A stretch of DNA of 64,000 nucleotides, from NCBI RefSeq assembly GCF_037975245.1, contig NC_092570.1, positions 14,033,001 through 14,097,000 of the forward strand. Reading direction: 5' to 3'. Of the stretch, positions 62,502 through 64,000 are shown one piece after another (positions within the stretch are counted from its first letter, which is position 1; every line of letters starts with the position of its first letter). This DNA is from Apostichopus japonicus (Eukaryota; Echinodermata; Holothuroidea; Aspidochirotida; Stichopodidae). The notes under the pieces were generated by a model that worked only from the letters and a program-made list of their open reading frames with translations, had not been told where the DNA came from and did not search any database. The translations under genes were made by a program, and so were the position numbers.

Positions 62502-64000
62502 AATGATAACACTTGGCCCAGGGACTAGTTGTTTCTTGCCAAAAAGCGAAGTACTGCATGTCATTCATATTAAAAAGACAAGATACAAGGTAAAACGAAA
62601 CTGAAAGAGAACTGCATTCGTTTACTTTTCTAATCTGATAAGTTAATATTTAACACGGATATATAATTTCATTCACATAAGACGAACTTTTACTTTATTG
62701 AACTGTTTATACTGATATAGAGCATTGTATTAGTTGGAAATGACAACGGCTTAAAAAAATGAAATGAAATTGAGCAGTATAATATGGGCCATGTTGAATT
62801 AGTTATTTGAAAGCCAATTGATAATATATATTCTTAGCTTTCGAGAAACAATTATGAATAACAAAGAGACAAAATGCAAGTTTACCTCCTTAATGGAAAT
62901 GAAAGAAACCGAATGCAAAACTGTTAACCATTAGAGCAAAGCACTTGATTTGATGTATTGTACAAGAACCATTGACTATAGCAACTGAGTGTACAGGGTA
63001 CCGACACATAAACTCAAAGCACTACTTCGAAGTAACAGTTTCAAAATAAGAAAAAATCATACAAAAGTGAATGTACTTGACAATTCTACTAATCAATACA
63101 TTATCAGTAAATGAAATCGGGAAGTTTCATTTCGAATCAGAATTTTAGGAAGACAATGCAACCGTTGGATAAATGATCAATTATAATGGCTCTTATTCAT
63201 TTGATATGGTTAGATCTTACGATTCACTTTTTGTAAGATGACTGTATCAAAACCTAACATGATAAATGTGCATGTGTATTAAACATCCGATATGGGAAGA
63301 TATGAAATGAATGGTGAAGAAATAAATAAACTAGTTTTAATAAGCTTTTGAAGTGATATTTGTTCATTAAGTTAATAACGTTTGGAAAATATACCATGCA
63401 AAACCATGATAAGATAAAGAAGACATTATAACAGTTGGTAACATGATTAGATGCGTTGAAGAAGAAAACAGTATTACATACAAGGAATTATGTATATTCA
63501 GCCCCTTGGAGTACATATTATCATCAAACATTGAGAGACATAAGTGGAAAGTATGAAAAATGCTGCATACTTGTGTGAGTATAGGAAGAGTAACAGTAAG
63601 GAAGATCACTTAGTCGAGCTATGTATCATTCAATATGTCCGTGATTTATCGATTGACGTTGTCGTACACTGCTGTGCCATCAAAAGATATAGCGTACTCT
63701 GGATATCAGTTCATCAATAAACAAGCAAACACGAACTTTGGTTCTACCCATATGTACGTAGATAGTGGAATGCTCACAACGGTACGGCGCAATTGTTTGT
63801 TAATATGACTCAGATCAACCCTAGCCAATCCTAGCTTGAACACAAACAAGAGACATTAAAAAATCGGAATATTTGGGTCTTTTTAAACTTAGTTAATCGG
63901 TAATACACATTCAATCCTTGATCAGCTAATTTAGTTTATAATGTTTATTTATTGATTAAACAGTTAACATGTCATACAATAAGGTATATGTATGAATCTA
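62502..64000. other. Right flank, nothing recognised
   Basis: AT-rich sequence without a supported exon, RNA gene or repeat boundary. Frames up to 80 codons lack domain resemblance. Confidence 0.45.

Overview
The window is intron-rich, AT-rich animal nuclear DNA. It has spliced genes with GT/AG introns, many short non-autonomous transposons, tRNA-derived SINEs, long (AT)n tracts and no prokaryotic operon structure. The gene set (a D-cysteine desulfhydrase-like PLP enzyme, an RCC1/BTB protein, an arylacetamide-deacetylase-like hydrolase, a THAP-domain exon and a small Ig-domain receptor) and the density of CAGTGGCG-type hAT miniature elements suggest a marine invertebrate. An echinoderm such as a sea cucumber is my guess, but no single feature proves it.

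Layout. 0.9-7.6 kb (+): nine coding exons of a 401-residue D-cysteine desulfhydrase/ACC-deaminase-like enzyme, with a minisatellite in its second intron. 12.5-24.1 kb (-): thirteen coding exons of a 537-residue RCBTB1/2 orthologue. Its last intron carries about 29 copies of a 73-bp minisatellite made from the end of exon 12 plus its splice donor. 24.4-25.3 kb: two tandem copies of a gag-like retroelement fragment. 26.3-31.6 kb: nested hAT-type elements with 8-bp target-site duplications (TSDs), plus a THAP gene fragment whose second exon is broken by a 114-bp mini-hAT. 32.3-35.7 kb (-): four-exon, 419-residue microsomal carboxylesterase of the HSL/AADAC family. 36.9-38.0 kb: a complete 1,068-bp fold-back element with a 9-bp TSD. 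38-58 kb: almost entirely repeats. These include a CGTAA-rich repeat present in three copies, a tandem array near 47-48 kb, several duplications and short perfect hairpins. One weak candidate exon lies at 41.9 kb. 58.3-59.6 kb (-): an apparently intronless gene for a secreted-signal, three-Ig, single-pass membrane protein; its last codons and stop lie in the CGTAA-rich repeat. 62.06-62.50 kb (-): a partly dimeric 338-bp unit carrying a tRNA-like promoter and a complete type I hammerhead ribozyme core.

The genes are not functionally linked as far as the sequence shows. The strongest material for follow-up is in the repeats: the hammerhead/tRNA-like unit, the exon-end/splice-donor minisatellite in the RCBTB intron, the fold-back element, and two cases of mobile DNA altering coding sequence (the THAP exon and the Ig-receptor tail).
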